A DNA stretch of 64,000 nucleotides from Arenicola marina (Eukaryota > Annelida > Polychaeta > Arenicolidae), in assembly GCA_964019135.1 (NCBI GenBank), contig OZ025263.1:22009639-22073638 (forward strand), in the 5' to 3' direction. Both the position numbers and the translations under genes were made by a program. The notes under the pieces are model-generated. The model was not told where the DNA came from, ran no database searches, and saw only the letters and a list, made by a program, of their open reading frames with translations. Of the stretch, positions 33,859-45,004 are shown piece by piece (the stretch's first letter is position 1; each line of letters opens with the position of its first letter).

Positions 33859-34836
33859 CTAAGTGACGTGTGACGTAATCTGAATCACAGTAAAGAGCTG
33901 AACCTTGAAGCACACGGCTGAGCGCGGCCCGTGGGCATTCAGGGCTGGGATCGTGAAGCGGGCTGCACCAGTGAGCCTGCGTGCGCTGGTTGGCCGGCTG
34001 GCTCCTGGCATACTACTACATGGCCTGACAGGGGAAAGTGCGCTACGATACCTCATATAGCGGTGGTTCCGGCCCAGAACAGCACAGACTTGTTCCGGCC
34101 GGAACTCCTCGCCATGTTCCCGCCTCATATGGTGCCGGGCCGCAGCCGCCTGCAGGTACCAACCGTCGCCCGCCGGACGCATGCAGTACATCAAGACGTC
34201 CATGTGTTGTGCCCGCCAGTGGGTCCTGAGCTTACGCAGCCGAAAGACGTCTTCCGCCTGCGGGCACCCAGTCACCTGGCACGTGAACGTCGTTCCGTCA
34301 CCCCACCGACCCAGGGGCAGGACTTCCCCACTCGCCTCTCGCTTACGCTGTAACAGGCTCTCACTCGCCTGTGAGCTGCCGGGCTGCACCATACCCCCGA
34401 ACAACTCGTCCCGTCGGAGCATGGCGGCTAGCACCGGCTCTGGAAAGCCATGCGATCCCGAGGAGACCGTTACCATCGGTCCCTCGCCCTCACGAGTCGC
34501 CCCGTCCGGTATGTCTATGATGACACCCGTCGGAGCGACCACCCTAAAGGACGCGACTGCTGTCGCGCCGGTGGAGGCAGGTACACTCGCTACCTCCATC
34601 GGTTCGACATCGCTAGAAGGTTCATCCTTCAGCATGGCTGCTAGGCCCGCTGTCACCGACGTGATGCCAGCGGTTACCGATCCATCCGGTGACGTCCCCC
34701 GGCTGGTCCTCCTGGCTTCCTGGTCGTCTCGGTCAGATCGGGGATCGCCACCAACAAACCACTTCCCCGGCTTGCCTCCATCCTGCCTCTCGCGTCCCTC
34801 CCACGCGGTGAACCCGATCGTGGTCACGGACACCAA
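33859..34836 (-). mobile_element. ORF of type A LTR element with C2H2-like fingers (looks whole)
   Basis: A 325-codon open frame starts inside the primer site directly after the LTR end at 34840. Residues about 185-245 hold FTCQVTGCPQAEDVFRLRKL with H-x3-H, then a weaker second finger (YCMRP, HHMRREH). The N-terminal half is Ser/Thr/Pro/Gly-rich and disordered-looking. By position it stands where Gag should be, but I see no capsid-like signature. GC content is higher than in its surroundings. Confidence 0.55.
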
Positions 34837-34839
34837 ATC

Positions 34840-35272
34840 TGTGGTATTTCTCTAGTACACACAACAAGAGAAAATACTATTGTACTTCTCGTTGCTTTCC
34901 CAGGTAATCACTCGATCGGTTGCGTGGGGGACACGGAGATGACAAGACGGGATTACCAGTTTAATCGTTTATTATACTCCACGAGGACACGAAATCGACT
35001 GAGACTTACATGATTATACATACAATATCAACCGACCAGTCAATATACGGCTGACCTACACAGGCAACAGGTTAAACCAGGAGTATAGGGCCTGGGTATT
35101 CCCAGACCCCGTGGCTCGGCTTCACCTAATCAGTGAAGTCTGCACTTACTTTCTGGGTGTTTCCTATGTCAATCCCGATCCGCGGATAACCCGTTCCTTG
35201 AGTCCGGGGTCTCCGGCCGCCTCTCTGGATCTGCCGGCCCCCGGCCAGCCAGATCCCAAACCCGAACACCTG
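34840..35272 (-). mobile_element. Partial LTR type A with primer site
   Basis: Starts TGTGGTATTTCTCTAGTACA. The minus strand continues with TGGTGTCCGTGACCACGAT, the primer site. It follows the solo LTR at 54633 until about 35272, then turns into other sequence. Confidence 0.75.
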
Positions 35273-35598
35273 GGGTGTCACGTGAGCTCAACCACCAATC
35301 AGGGAGCTCCGGTTGGTTTTTGGGGACGAAGGGCGCCATTTTTTTTTCACAAACTTTCCCTTCCCCCGGGTTTTTTAGTGCCGTCTGGGCTGATTCAGCC
35401 TTGACTGGCAACTGATTTTGCCGAAGGAGATCCCCCGTCAACCCCTTCCACAACTCATAATCCTCACCGAACAGACTATGCTGCTCTAGGGTCAGATCGG
35501 GGCTCGCCACCAACAAACCACTTCCCCGGCTTGCCTCCATCCTGCCTCTCGCGTCCCTCCCACGCGGTGAACCCGATCGTGGTCACGGACACCAAATC
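35273..35598 (-). mobile_element. Short internal segment between two type A LTRs
   Basis: The segment next to the second LTR repeats the primer site and the start of the ORF seen at 34836. It includes the frame 35169-35540 (MEASRGSGLLVASPDLTLEQ and on), which then runs into the first LTR. It is an LTR-internal-LTR arrangement with almost all internal sequence absent. Confidence 0.55.
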
Positions 35599-35945
35599 TG
35601 TGGTATTTCTCTAGTACACACAACAAGAGAAAATACTATCGTACTTCTCGTTGCTTTCCCAGGTAATCACTCGATCGGTTGCGTGGGGGACACAGAGATA
35701 ACAAGACAGGATTACCAGTTTAATCGTTTATTATACTCCACGAGGTCACGAAATCGACTCAGACTTACATGATTATACATATAATATCTACCGACCAGTC
35801 AATATACGGCTGACCTACACAGCAACAGTTTAAACCAGGAGTATAGGGCCTGGGTATTCCCAGACCCCGTGGCTCGACTTCACCTAATCGGTGAAGTCTG
35901 CACCTACTTTCTGGGTGTTTCCTATGTAAATCCCGATCTGCGGAT
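35599..35945 (-). mobile_element. Second partial LTR type A
   Basis: Near-identical to 34840-35180, including GTAATCACTCGATCGGTTGC and the CCCAGACCCCGTGGCTCG box, and ends near GATCTGCGGATT. Confidence 0.75.
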
Positions 35946-36289
35946 TGGTGATTTTGCAGCTTCTGACCTCATCCCTATTATGGCCCGCACAATATAGATA
36001 TCACTATGGTACAGCCTGAGCGGTAATTGGCATGAGTTCTATTTGTCAATACAAGTTCAATGGTTGCTTTATCGGTTAGGCGCAAACATTGCGATATGGC
36101 GAGTTCATCAGAGTTTTTTTTCCCAAAAAGTTAACTGATAAGAGCTCACTGCGAGGGGTGTGTATGTGTGTGTGAGGGGTGGGGGGGGGGGGGTGATATC
36201 TGCCACGTGCATGCCATGTTATTGGTCGCGCCAACAGCATTAGCACGTGCTGAGGTCATGGTAAGGTAGTGGTGGTGTCGGGAATATAA
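35946..36289. other. No gene recognised
   Basis: Contains a short TGTG-rich and G-rich stretch near 36160-36195. No frame or repeat of note. Confidence 0.4.
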
Positions 36290-36975
36290 TGATGGAAAGT
36301 AACTGATGGTGATGGTACGGTAGTGATGGTGAGGCAGTGATGGTGATGGTAAGGTAGTGATGGTCATGGTGAGGCAGTGATGGTCATGGCGAGGTAGTGA
36401 TGGTGTTGGCGAGGTAGTGATGGTGAGGCAGTGATGGTGATGGTGAGGCAGTAATGGTGAGGCAGTGATGGTGATGGTGAGGCAGTGATGGCGAGGCAGT
36501 GATGGCGAGGCAGTGATGGTGAGGTAGTGATGGCGAGGCAGTGATGGCGAGGTAGTGATGGTGAGGCACTGATGGTGATGGTGAGGCAGTGATGGTGATG
36601 GTGAGGCAGTGATGGTGATGGTGAGGCAGTGATGGTGATGGCGAGATAGTGATGGTGATTGTGAGGCAGTCATGGTGAGGCAGTGATGGTGATAGCGAGG
36701 TAGTCATGGTGATGGTGAGGTAGTGATGCTGAGGCAGTGATGGTGATGGTGAGGCAGTGATGGTGATGCAGTGATGCTGAGGCAGTGATGCTGAGGCAGT
36801 GATGGTGAGGTAATGATGGTGATGGTGAGGCAGTGATGACGAGGTAGTGATGGTGAGGCAGTGATGATGATGGTGAGGCAGTGATGGTGATGGCGAGGTA
36901 GTGATGGTGATGGTGAGGCAGTGATTGTGAGGCAGTGATGATGATGGTGAGGCCGTGATGATGATCGTATGGTAG
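36290..36975. repeat. GATGGT/GAGGCA minisatellite
   Basis: About 680 bp built from 9- to 21-bp combinations of GTGATGGTGATGGTGAGGCA. The His/Ser/Pro-rich open frames of up to 240 codons on the minus strand are products of the repeat. It would lie in the first intron of the gene whose signal-peptide exon is at 37192. Confidence 0.9.
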
Positions 36976-37191
36976 TGGCGGTGACAGGCGATCGGGCCCG
37001 TCACAAGGGAGGGTGACAGTCGTTGACCGTAGACCCCTGGGAGCCACGTGTGCGCTGGAATTACTTGGATGGCTACATGATGTCCGTCAGTGATCCAGAC
37101 GACCCGCATGGCTCCTGACAGCGACCCGAACAGACCTAAAGGGTGGCACCCTCCCCCACCAGTCCCGTTTCTCTGGAGACCTGAGGCTTAC

Positions 37192-37273
37192 CTTGGTAGC
37201 TGAACGTGTATCCTATAAGACAGAGAAGACAGAGCCACCACACGAGGAGGGAGACTCTGGGGTCTACAGCCAT
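37192..37273 (-). CDS. First coding exon of a secreted or membrane protein
   Basis: The ATG at 37273 sits in a good Kozak context (GACACCATGG). The exon encodes MAVDPR, then a hydrophobic core VSLLVWWLCLLCLIGY, then TFSYQ, a typical cleavable signal peptide, and ends after 82 nt at CCAAG|GTAAGC, a consensus donor in phase 1. The rest of the gene would lie to the left, beyond the minisatellite intron, and was not identified in this window. The mature protein's function cannot be told. Confidence 0.6.
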
Positions 37274-37569
37274 GGTGTCTCGCTCCCCTCTGTCTGACCA
37301 CCGACTCCCCGGCGCCCGCAGCCACAGGCAACCTCACGCCAGTCGGTAACGGCTGCACCAAGCCGATAGCCAGCGCTAACTCGATTCACTGAAATAACAA
37401 AAAAACAACAGCGTAAAGTAGATATCAGATGATTATCACTGCGCAGGTGAAAGGGGGAGAGGGTGGGGGGGGGGGGGTGAGGAGTGACTTCCGCTCCCTA
37501 TTTAAGGTCACTAGCCGCCCATATAGAATGTCATAATTGAAATAATAAAGAAAAAAAAGCTTGACTCAC

Positions 37570-37867
37570 CTGTGGGTTGACTGACGCCAACCAAATCGCC
37601 CATGATATCCTGAAATGACCCGCAGGCGTAAAACCGCAGGGCGATGCACAATTGCAAGGCAGCAGGCACGGCGTCACCACGTCCATCTACCGGTCCTATC
37701 CACTCACTCACTTCGTCGACCAAAGCCAAGATGTGTCGTCGTTCAAACCGGTACTTTGAATAGAGGTCCACATCATCGAGGGAGTCTAGAGGGTTGGCTT
37801 TATCCCGAAACAGCCTTTCTCGCCGTAATTGTCGCAGAGCTCGTATTCTGATAAATGATGCTGCCAT
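37570..37867 (-). CDS. PIF/Harbinger transposase, first exon
   Basis: A 298-nt exon from ATG at 37867 to a CCACAG|GTGAGT donor in phase 1. It contains YRFERRHILALVDEVSEWIG, ALQLCIALRFYACGSFQDIM and GDLVGVSQPT, matching the N-terminal region of HARBI1-like transposases (ALRFYATGSFQ, GVSQ-T-VSR). Harbinger transposases use a DDE nuclease; the catalytic part would be in later exons, which I do not see to the left before the signal-peptide exon. Inverted-looking words ending TTATGAATAC near 37960-38040 may mark the transposon's 5' end. Confidence 0.75.
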
Positions 37868-38250
37868 TTGGGATTTCGATTTAAGAAGGGGGTTAGTACT
37901 AGTCTATGGCATACTTAGACTTACGCATGAAGTTACGAGTCACGTAGCGCTAAGAAGAGTTTATGAATACCAACTTTTCGTCAGCGAGTGTACGTAACGT
38001 TAAGAGCGTACATAACGCCCCAAGTAAGGATTATGAATACGGGTCTGGCAGATGACCCTCGCTGGTCAGCCCAGGGTGTTCTGGGTCTAAATTCTGGGTT
38101 CCCTACACTACCCCCCTCTAGTTACCTATCCTCTCCTGGCGACACTATCATGCTACGTGAAGGCTAAAACCTAACTCTACCTTTGAGTCACGGTAATACA
38201 GTATATGGCAATATACAGACAGGTTACAACAAAACGAGTTTTAACTAAAG
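37868..38250. other. No gene recognised; possible transposon end
   Basis: Two copies of TTATGAATAC (about 37963 and 38030) lie upstream of the Harbinger exon. The sequence GGGTTCCCTACACTACCCCC at 38096 is of unknown nature. Confidence 0.35.
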
Positions 38251-39459
38251 TCAATTGTCCTTTGTATTCCATTTGGCGGTCTCCACGGCCAAGGCGCTAA
38301 GTGCTGCGGCCACGCGCGGGATCACCTCTATCCGGCGCCTCTTGATGGCGCCTTCCAAATGCACCTGCAGGGAGGTGCATAACTCGTGCGTGTACTGTTG
38401 TATCTGTTTGGTGCTGGCCGCCGTGCCGGCCGCCGTGCTGGCCTGAAGCCGGTCCATCTGGCGACCGAGACCATCCAGGTGGGCCTCCAACCTCGCCAGG
38501 CGTGTGGCCACCTCACCGGTGCCAAAAGCTCCTGCGCTGACCCCGACGGCACCCGGTGGGGGTGGGAGACTGGACCCCTGAGGCGGAGACACCGCTTGAC
38601 AGTCGGCGAGATACGACAGGTTGGAGTGCGCCGCGAGCGCCACGGCAGCCCCAACCGCCGTACCTCCAGCCCCTGGGTCCCCGTCGCAGATCGCCGCCGT
38701 CGAGGGAACTCCGTCGTGTGACGAGGGGGCCACGTCAAGTGCCACCGGTGAGGGGTCACCATTACGGGCTGCCGACGAGGGGGCCACGTCATGTGCCACC
38801 GGTGAGGGGACACCGTTACGGGCTGCCGACGAGGGAGCCACTCCATGTGCCACCGGCGAGGGGTCACCGTTACGGGCTGCCGACGAGGGGGCCACTCCAT
38901 GTGCCACCGGCGAGGGGTCACCGATGTGGGCTGCCAATAAGGGGGCCACGTCTCGTGCCTCCGGCGAGGGGTCACCGTTACGTGCTCCAAGGACTGACTC
39001 ACACATCTCCTCCACCCACATACCCATGTCCAACAGCGGTGGGTACTGTACGGGTGTGGTGGCCGCGTCCAACGACCGCTCGTCTTGCAACGGCGTATCC
39101 ATTGCCGGGAAAGCCAGTCTCTCCTCGTGACCCCGGGGCAGGTCCCTAGTCGTTACGAATTTGTCGTGCACAGAGTCTCTTAAAATGCCCCTTAAACTAA
39201 TAGCCGGAATCGGTCCCTCAACAAATTTTGCCCTTGCACGCAAGACGTCCAGCAGGTTGGTGCCGAAGAGCCTGGCCGCTGTGACGCACGGCCGGTGATT
39301 TACTGTAAAGGAGTGCCTAACAAACTGACCTCTCGTCGTATATTTTTGGCAACAGAAAGTACAGACGTACTTGCCAAAGTACCACGGCGCGTCCATTAAC
39401 TCGTGGCGCTCAAGCTGCCAACTCGAGGAGAAGACCGTTTCACAATTTAAGCACTTCAT
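38251..39459 (-). CDS. Whole 402-codon protein with N-terminal C2H2 fingers and 18-residue repeats
   Basis: A single uninterrupted frame. Residues 1-56 hold two Cys/His modules: MKCLNCETVFSSSWQLERH and VCTFCCQKYTTRGQFVRH with a later NH. Residues about 150-250 are tandem copies of GDPSPVAHGVAPSSAARN (54 bp per unit; 38690-38990), disordered and Pro/Ala-rich. A C-terminal segment, VATRLARLEAHLDGLGRQMD and on, should form a coiled coil, with a basic KRRR patch after it. It could be a host DNA-binding protein or the first ORF of a mobile element; the C2H2 ORF next to the type A LTR is similar in style but not in sequence. No LTR or primer site was found upstream. Confidence 0.6.
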   Translation of the reverse strand: MKCLNCETVFSSSWQLERHELMDAPWYFGKYVCTFCCQKYTTRGQFVRHSFTVNHRPCVTAARLFGTNLLDVLRARAKFVEGPIPAISLRGILRDSVHDKFVTTRDLPRGHEERLAFPAMDTPLQDERSLDAATTPVQYPPLLDMGMWVEEMCESVLGARNGDPSPEARDVAPLLAAHIGDPSPVAHGVAPSSAARNGDPSPVAHGVAPSSAARNGVPSPVAHDVAPSSAARNGDPSPVALDVAPSSHDGVPSTAAICDGDPGAGGTAVGAAVALAAHSNLSYLADCQAVSPPQGSSLPPPPGAVGVSAGAFGTGEVATRLARLEAHLDGLGRQMDRLQASTAAGTAASTKQIQQYTHELCTSLQVHLEGAIKRRRIEVIPRVAAALSALAVETAKWNTKDN

Positions 39460-41044
39460 ACACTAATCCAATGTCCCGGCTGGGTATCAAACTCCCTAGT
39501 TCTGTAGCTTTTACGGAGCTATTCAATACGCCACTTCCAATAATCCAATCGTGCCGCTAAACATTGGTGGTTATCCAACAAATATGCACAAAAATCCATA
39601 AAACGTTATATTCCAAAAAAGTCATCCGGATTGTGCCAAGACGTGTGATCTCTTTGCGATTAAGCGGTGATGTGACGCGTTCCCGCGCACTCCGCGACAG
39701 TCGAACTGCTGGCTCCTGATTGGACAGCCCTGTCGTCACGTGCTCTAAGCGTCGTTCGGATCACCCGCTCGGTCCGTGACTGTCGTATCCGGTCAGCAGG
39801 TTGAAGAATATCACTTCGTAATTGAGTTAAATCTTCTTCATAAATAAATATCTTCTTGATATTTTCGTGTTGATCTTCTTTCTTCTTTTCTTCTTTCCAG
39901 GCTCACCTGCAGCGCAGGCTTTAAAAGGGCATTATAAATAAGGCATCTGTTTGGTTCAGATCCTTTATTATTAATGTGATAAAATTTGAATCCATCCGGA
40001 TTCGCCGTACATGTAAATCTCTAAATGTGTAAACAATTTATCCCACCTCGAGCTCCAGAGTCCCCAACCTAACGCGTGTAGTTACGTTGGCTGCGAAATC
40101 CAGACTGACTGCGTTGTTCTTGCTAGCTCCCTTTTCCCTACCGGTATAATACTGTTTCTAACTAATTCTGGCGGAGACTAAGACTGGCGAGCAATATTGT
40201 AGTTTTCTCTATCTATAGTTGTTGTATATACAAAGAAGACCGACCGACGGCAGTGGCCACACCTCTAAGCAAGATGGTATATTCAGCTGACTGTTGTTCA
40301 TATCATAACCCATTAGTGTGTCTGTCAACATATCCGTCATCCTGTCGCCGGCCGCTGACCAGTTACACTTGAAAAAGAGAAGGGGTTATTCTAATTTAAG
40401 CTATTGCTTGTCTTGTTGATTTGTTTCCTTCTTTATATAGCGGCGTCTGTTTTTACCCTTCGCTACAAAGATAAGCCGAGGGAACCGCGGGGCATTCTTT
40501 TACAAGGTGTTGATCACCGGGATTGTGTCTCCTGGCACGACACCTATCTGATATATGGTTGTTTATATAGAAGTATGATAATATGATATTGACATGATAA
40601 GCTGATATATGGTTGCATTATATAAAAGTATGACAATATAAGATTAACACCTTATTCCCATCTGTGCCCAAGGAGCCACGCAATTAATATTATGTTATGT
40701 AGATTATGTTGCTGATTCTGTTAAGATTTTTATCTTTCTACTCACTGAAAAACATATATATACAGACACATGCAGAGCAAATGCACCCCGTCTACCTGGC
40801 AGAGCAAATGCCATCCTGCAGACCTTTGGACATATGTATGAATTTTATGCGTGTGCTCATATAATGCACTTGCGAAAATTGCACAACATGTAACAAATAA
40901 AAGTAATGTCAGATGATAACTGTGTTTCTGACTGATTCATGGGTTTAACGAGAATTTTGTACGTTTTGCCTAATCCAATTACTTGCTCTACGTGAACTCG
41001 CTTGCTTGCAATCTTTCTGTCTTGAAGCACAGCCTTGCCTGTTA
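39460..41044. other. No gene recognised
   Basis: Contains TTCTTC-rich sequence at 39830-39900. No domain or splice-flanked exon seen. Confidence 0.4.
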
Positions 41045-41173
41045 ATCTATTGTTCTTTGTAAAAAAAGGTTGGTATGTTTACGGTGATATCGGATGGAGC
41101 AAACGGATCTTGAAGATCAAAACCTTTATCTGCCATTATTGAGTCCCCGGGATCACATCGGGTTGGTATGGTA
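41045..41173 (-). pseudogene. DDE transposase (ISL2EU/IS4EU-like), downstream piece
   Basis: Minus-strand CDPGDSIMADKGFDLQDPFA followed by VNIPTFF. The GDSIMADKGF block with its catalytic Asp is the signature of DDE_Tnp_4-type transposases. The coding frame is continuous with the piece at 50168 if the LTR array and one CTCC copy are set aside, so the transposase exon was whole until the array landed in it. It ends soon after at a stop. Confidence 0.75.
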
Positions 41174-41177
41174 CTCC

Positions 41178-43421
41178 TGTAAAATTGACCCCTGCGGGTT
41201 AATTGGGGATTCAATTTATACTTGTTCAATATTAATAATAAATTTGCGACTTCATCTTTCGGTACTTTTTTTTTTTTTTTTTTTTTTTTATTATTTGCAT
41301 CAATCCAGAGTACATAGGTTCACGAATCTCCATAGGTGATGAATACAAGAATACAATCTCAGCACTCTTTGGTGCTCAGGGGAACAGCTTAACTAAGATG
41401 AGTAACATTTGATTTTGGAAATATACAAAATCTGTCAAATATATAACAAACATTTGATATATATCACAATGCATGATACAAATGCTCTATTGCATTTTCA
41501 CAATAATTCTGCTTTAGTTTTTCTATAATATATTCTGTCTGATTTTTTAATTCTACCAAAAATTCATAGAGATATAGTTTTCTTCCATTTAGCTTTGAAC
41601 GGTAAATGTACCATTTTGCACATAATATAACATAATTCAAAGAGTACATCAACACATCGTTATCAAATGGTATGCCAAAGAGAACGTCGATTTTTGAGAA
41701 AGGCAAATATACATCAAGGCTTGTCTTTACCCAATTTCTTACACTATCCCAGAAAAACTCAACAACCTTGCATGAATAAAATAGGTGTTCAATACTTTGT
41801 TCCTGGGTACAATAATCACAAGATGGGCTATCGATGATTTTCCATGTAAATAGATTTTTATTGCATGGAAGTATTCCATGTATTAACGAAAATTGAAAGG
41901 ATTGGAGTTTTGTACTTCTCATTACTTTAGATGGAAGTAGGAAAAATTTGCTAAAATCTATTTCATTTAAGAATGGGAAAAGTTCAATCCATCGATCGAT
42001 AGCTGTGGGGTATTTCTTTATTTTATTCACAAACATCCAGTAAACAGTTTGGCTTGTTAAATTTTGTAGACTACCCTTGCTGCACTCTGTTATGACGCTT
42101 CTCTTAAGATTGAAATATTCTTTAACTAAGAGGTGTCCAGACTGACGTAACACGGTTTTCCACTTTTTGGGTATGGCATGAATCAAACTATTGTATTTCA
42201 TTATGTCGATAGGTAATCCAAATTTAAGTTACAATTCATTAGTTGAGATAATGTTGCCATCTTCGTTGAGAATATCTGCAATATTGTTTATGCCATGTGT
42301 TGCCCAGTGTCTGTATTGGTTACTGACTGGTTTATTATTTATAGTGATAAATTTATTGTTCCAGAGTTTTTCTTTAAGCATTTCATCGTCAGTAGGTTCG
42401 ATGGAGTAAAAATCATACCATGCATGTAACATTTGATTATAAAACTCTGTTTGCTTCGGAATTATATTTACGCTTAGCTTACTTTGAAGATCTTCTTCTG
42501 ATATACGCATTAAAGTCAGTGCTATCTGTTTCCATTTAGGATTTTCGTTATTTAATATGCGTTTAACCCATGATACCTTTTGGCTCAACAGCATGATCTC
42601 AAAGCTTGGCATTTTTAGTCCTCCATCCTTAGTACTGGAAATCATTGTCGATGTCTTAACTTTTGAGTTTTTATTACTCCATACAAACTTATTTATGGCT
42701 CTGTCTACTTTTTGGATGAAGCATTTTGGCACATAGAGGACAGATGTTGCATATAAAAGTTGAGGCATTGCCAGGCTTTTCATTACAGTGATTTTTCCCT
42801 TTAATGACGGCGAATACCTCGTCTCCAGAGACGGGGTGGATGTTGATGTTACGCCCAAAAGTTGACATTCCTCCCGGGCTCTTTAACGAGTTTATCCCGA
42901 TCTATTTTCCTCTTAGCAAAAATAAACAAGGTTACCGTGACCTTTCTGGCGAGAACCTGTTTACTGTGGGAGAACCATTACTCATGCTGAGTGAGAAATA
43001 AACCATTAGGAGTGAGAAGTAAAACCCTGTGAGTGATAAATACAACCACTCTTTCGTGGGACAAGCGACCTTGGAACCTTCTTTCACACAGCTGTCGGCC
43101 AATCAACGTAACCGCCCATGGAAAGTGCTTACTTCCATGGCCCGATCCGACCTCGAGGTCTTATCTCTCGGACCTATACCTTTTCCTCCTATACGTCGTT
43201 TATCATGTAGGGACAGCTGCAAGGCCAGCGGCGCGGCGGGATCTTGGCCAGTTGCCTGAGGCTCTCAGTGTATATCAAGTAAAGTGTGGTTACATGTTGA
43301 TTATAGGCAAAGCCAAATAGCACAACTACTTAAAGGCTTCCATAAAGGCAAGCCGGATTACTACCAAATGAAAGGCTTAATTAAAATAATTAAAGGCTTA
43401 ATGAGGAGCCAAGCCTTTACA
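41178..43421 (-). mobile_element. LTR 1 of the array, interrupted by a LINE
   Basis: The LTR starts at 41178 with TGTAAAATTGACCCCTGCGG, is interrupted at about 41264 by the poly-A end of a LINE, and resumes near 42806 to end at 43421. Compared with the other LTRs, a middle part is not present around the LINE. Confidence 0.85.
41265..42805 (-). mobile_element. 5'-truncated L1/Tx1-like LINE
   Basis: Minus-strand LINE with a poly-A tail (about 25 T on the plus strand at 41266-41290). The ORF2 part starts after the RT core with KGKITVMKSLAMPQLLYATS and continues to DYCTQEQSIEHLFYSC and CAKWYIYRSKLNGRKLYLYE, the conserved C-terminal pattern of L1/Tx1-type ORF2 proteins. One in-frame stop (TAA near 42229) splits the frame into two long pieces. 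It inserted into LTR 1 of the array and is therefore younger than that LTR. Confidence 0.85.
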
Positions 43422-45004
43422 CACCTCCCATACTCAAGATAAAAACAAAGTATTTTATCTATTAAGATATACCACCATCAATCGTTAAAGGAGATATAGC
43501 TCCTGCGCAAAAATAAATGCAAGGATAAATGATTAACACTGCAAGTAAATATAACTGCACTGCAAGTAAATATAACTGCACGACAAGTTAACAAAAACTT
43601 GTATCAAAGCACGCGTCCGCGCAACATTGGTGTAAACAAGTTCATGTACGATAAGTCAATAATTGCAACGCGTTCGCGTGACATAATTGAGTCCAAGTAA
43701 ATACGCGATATAATTAAAATAATCGGCAAGCTATGTCCGATTAATCATAACGTTGAACATGAATCAAAGCAAAGTTGAAGTCAAGTCAAATAATCAAAGC
43801 AAGGTGTGTTTTACAACAAAACCATGAAATCCGTACCAGCAGGGCGTTCACCCATAACTAGTCATTTAGGAAGCATCAGAACACCTGCTGTCGACATTAC
43901 TCAAGCGATACGAGTACTGGGCAGTTCAATATCAGTACCCAACACATAACGCTTCGACATAACGTTAATTGGCTGAGTCTCCTCAGGTTGTTCATTCTGA
44001 TTGCGTAAACCGATGTTTATCGCATCAGTGACAATTTTTACTCAGCCGACGCGTCGTTGAAGGTCACCCGGCGAGTCTGGTCGGGGTCTTCGGCCTGCGC
44101 CACCGTCACAGTCAGGGTGTTGCCAGCAGCTTGTGGCGGGGTCGTAGTGTGAGATGACTCTGCCCGGCGCTCCGGTTCCGGGGAGGACTCGGGGGAGTCG
44201 AACCCTTCTATCAATGTCGGCCTGACACGCCTACTGTAATAATCTGCAGTTGCGTGATAAAGACAGTATCTTGGGACCACGGGGGGTGGGGGCGACGGAG
44301 AGGCTGGGTACCGGGCCGATCAAATCGAGGGAGACGGATCCCTCGCCCGAGCGCAGTTCTTACGTGATACCGGGCGTGCTGTGCTACCCCGACCTGATAA
44401 TTGGTGTTCGGCGGGCGATAGCTCCCGGGCGTATGGCCGTAACCCGGACGGGCGGGGGTTGAATATGCGGGCGGTAAGAAAAGCCCACGTCCGCGACCCG
44501 TCGAGTGACCGTGACCGTACGGCCACGCGTAAATACTCTCAAGAGCGGGGGGGGGGGGGGAGGGGGGGGGAGTGCTACTCCGTGACACAATTTCTGGCAC
44601 CGACGCCGACCTTACCAGCGGCGTGACCCGATTACTACTGGAGGGAGCGCTTGTACTGTTTACCAGGGGAGGGGGACGACCATTAAAAAAGACTGGGCGA
44701 GGAGTGATAATCGACGGTTCAAAAGAATGGCCCGGCGGTTCGCGCCTTTTTACAGATAACGAAAACCGCTCAATCGGACCCTCCTTTGAAAAGTATTCAT
44801 CAAATTTACCACAGTCGTTGGTCAGTATCTCCCAACCGGTACTCACAGTATAGCGTAGCTCCACGTCCGGCAGATCACTCACGGCTCCGGCTGGTTCGAT
44901 CCGCACGTGGTGGCAGAGTCTGGTGTCCTCAACACTCTGGATGAGGGGAGGAGCGTCCGTCATGTCCGCTTTTCATTATTCCACAATCCTGGTCACGGCA
45001 CCAG
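43422..45004 (-). mobile_element. Array internal region 1
   Basis: Reading on the minus strand from the LTR at 45005: primer site TGGTGCCGTGACCAGGAT, ORF-a (44963-44038, about 300 codons, broken about once), about 120 bp of env tail (43915-44037) and 500 bp of non-coding sequence up to LTR 1. The same sequence without these losses is seen at 23.2-25.7 kb. No pol. Confidence 0.8.

Noticed and set aside
34181-34855. 224-codon plus-strand frame
   Set aside because: Antisense of the 325-codon zinc-finger ORF, which starts at the primer site and has Cys/His motifs.
36146-37109. His/Ser/Pro-rich frames of 125-241 codons
   Set aside because: Made by the GATGGT minisatellite; open in several frames at once.
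38328-39149. Long overlapping frames on both strands (up to 224 codons)
   Set aside because: Shadows of the 402-codon minus-strand ORF in GC-rich 54-bp repeats.
43029-43320. Plus-strand frames of 76-96 codons repeated at 45.6, 47.2 and 49.8 kb
   Set aside because: They lie inside the LTRs and recur only because the LTR is repeated.
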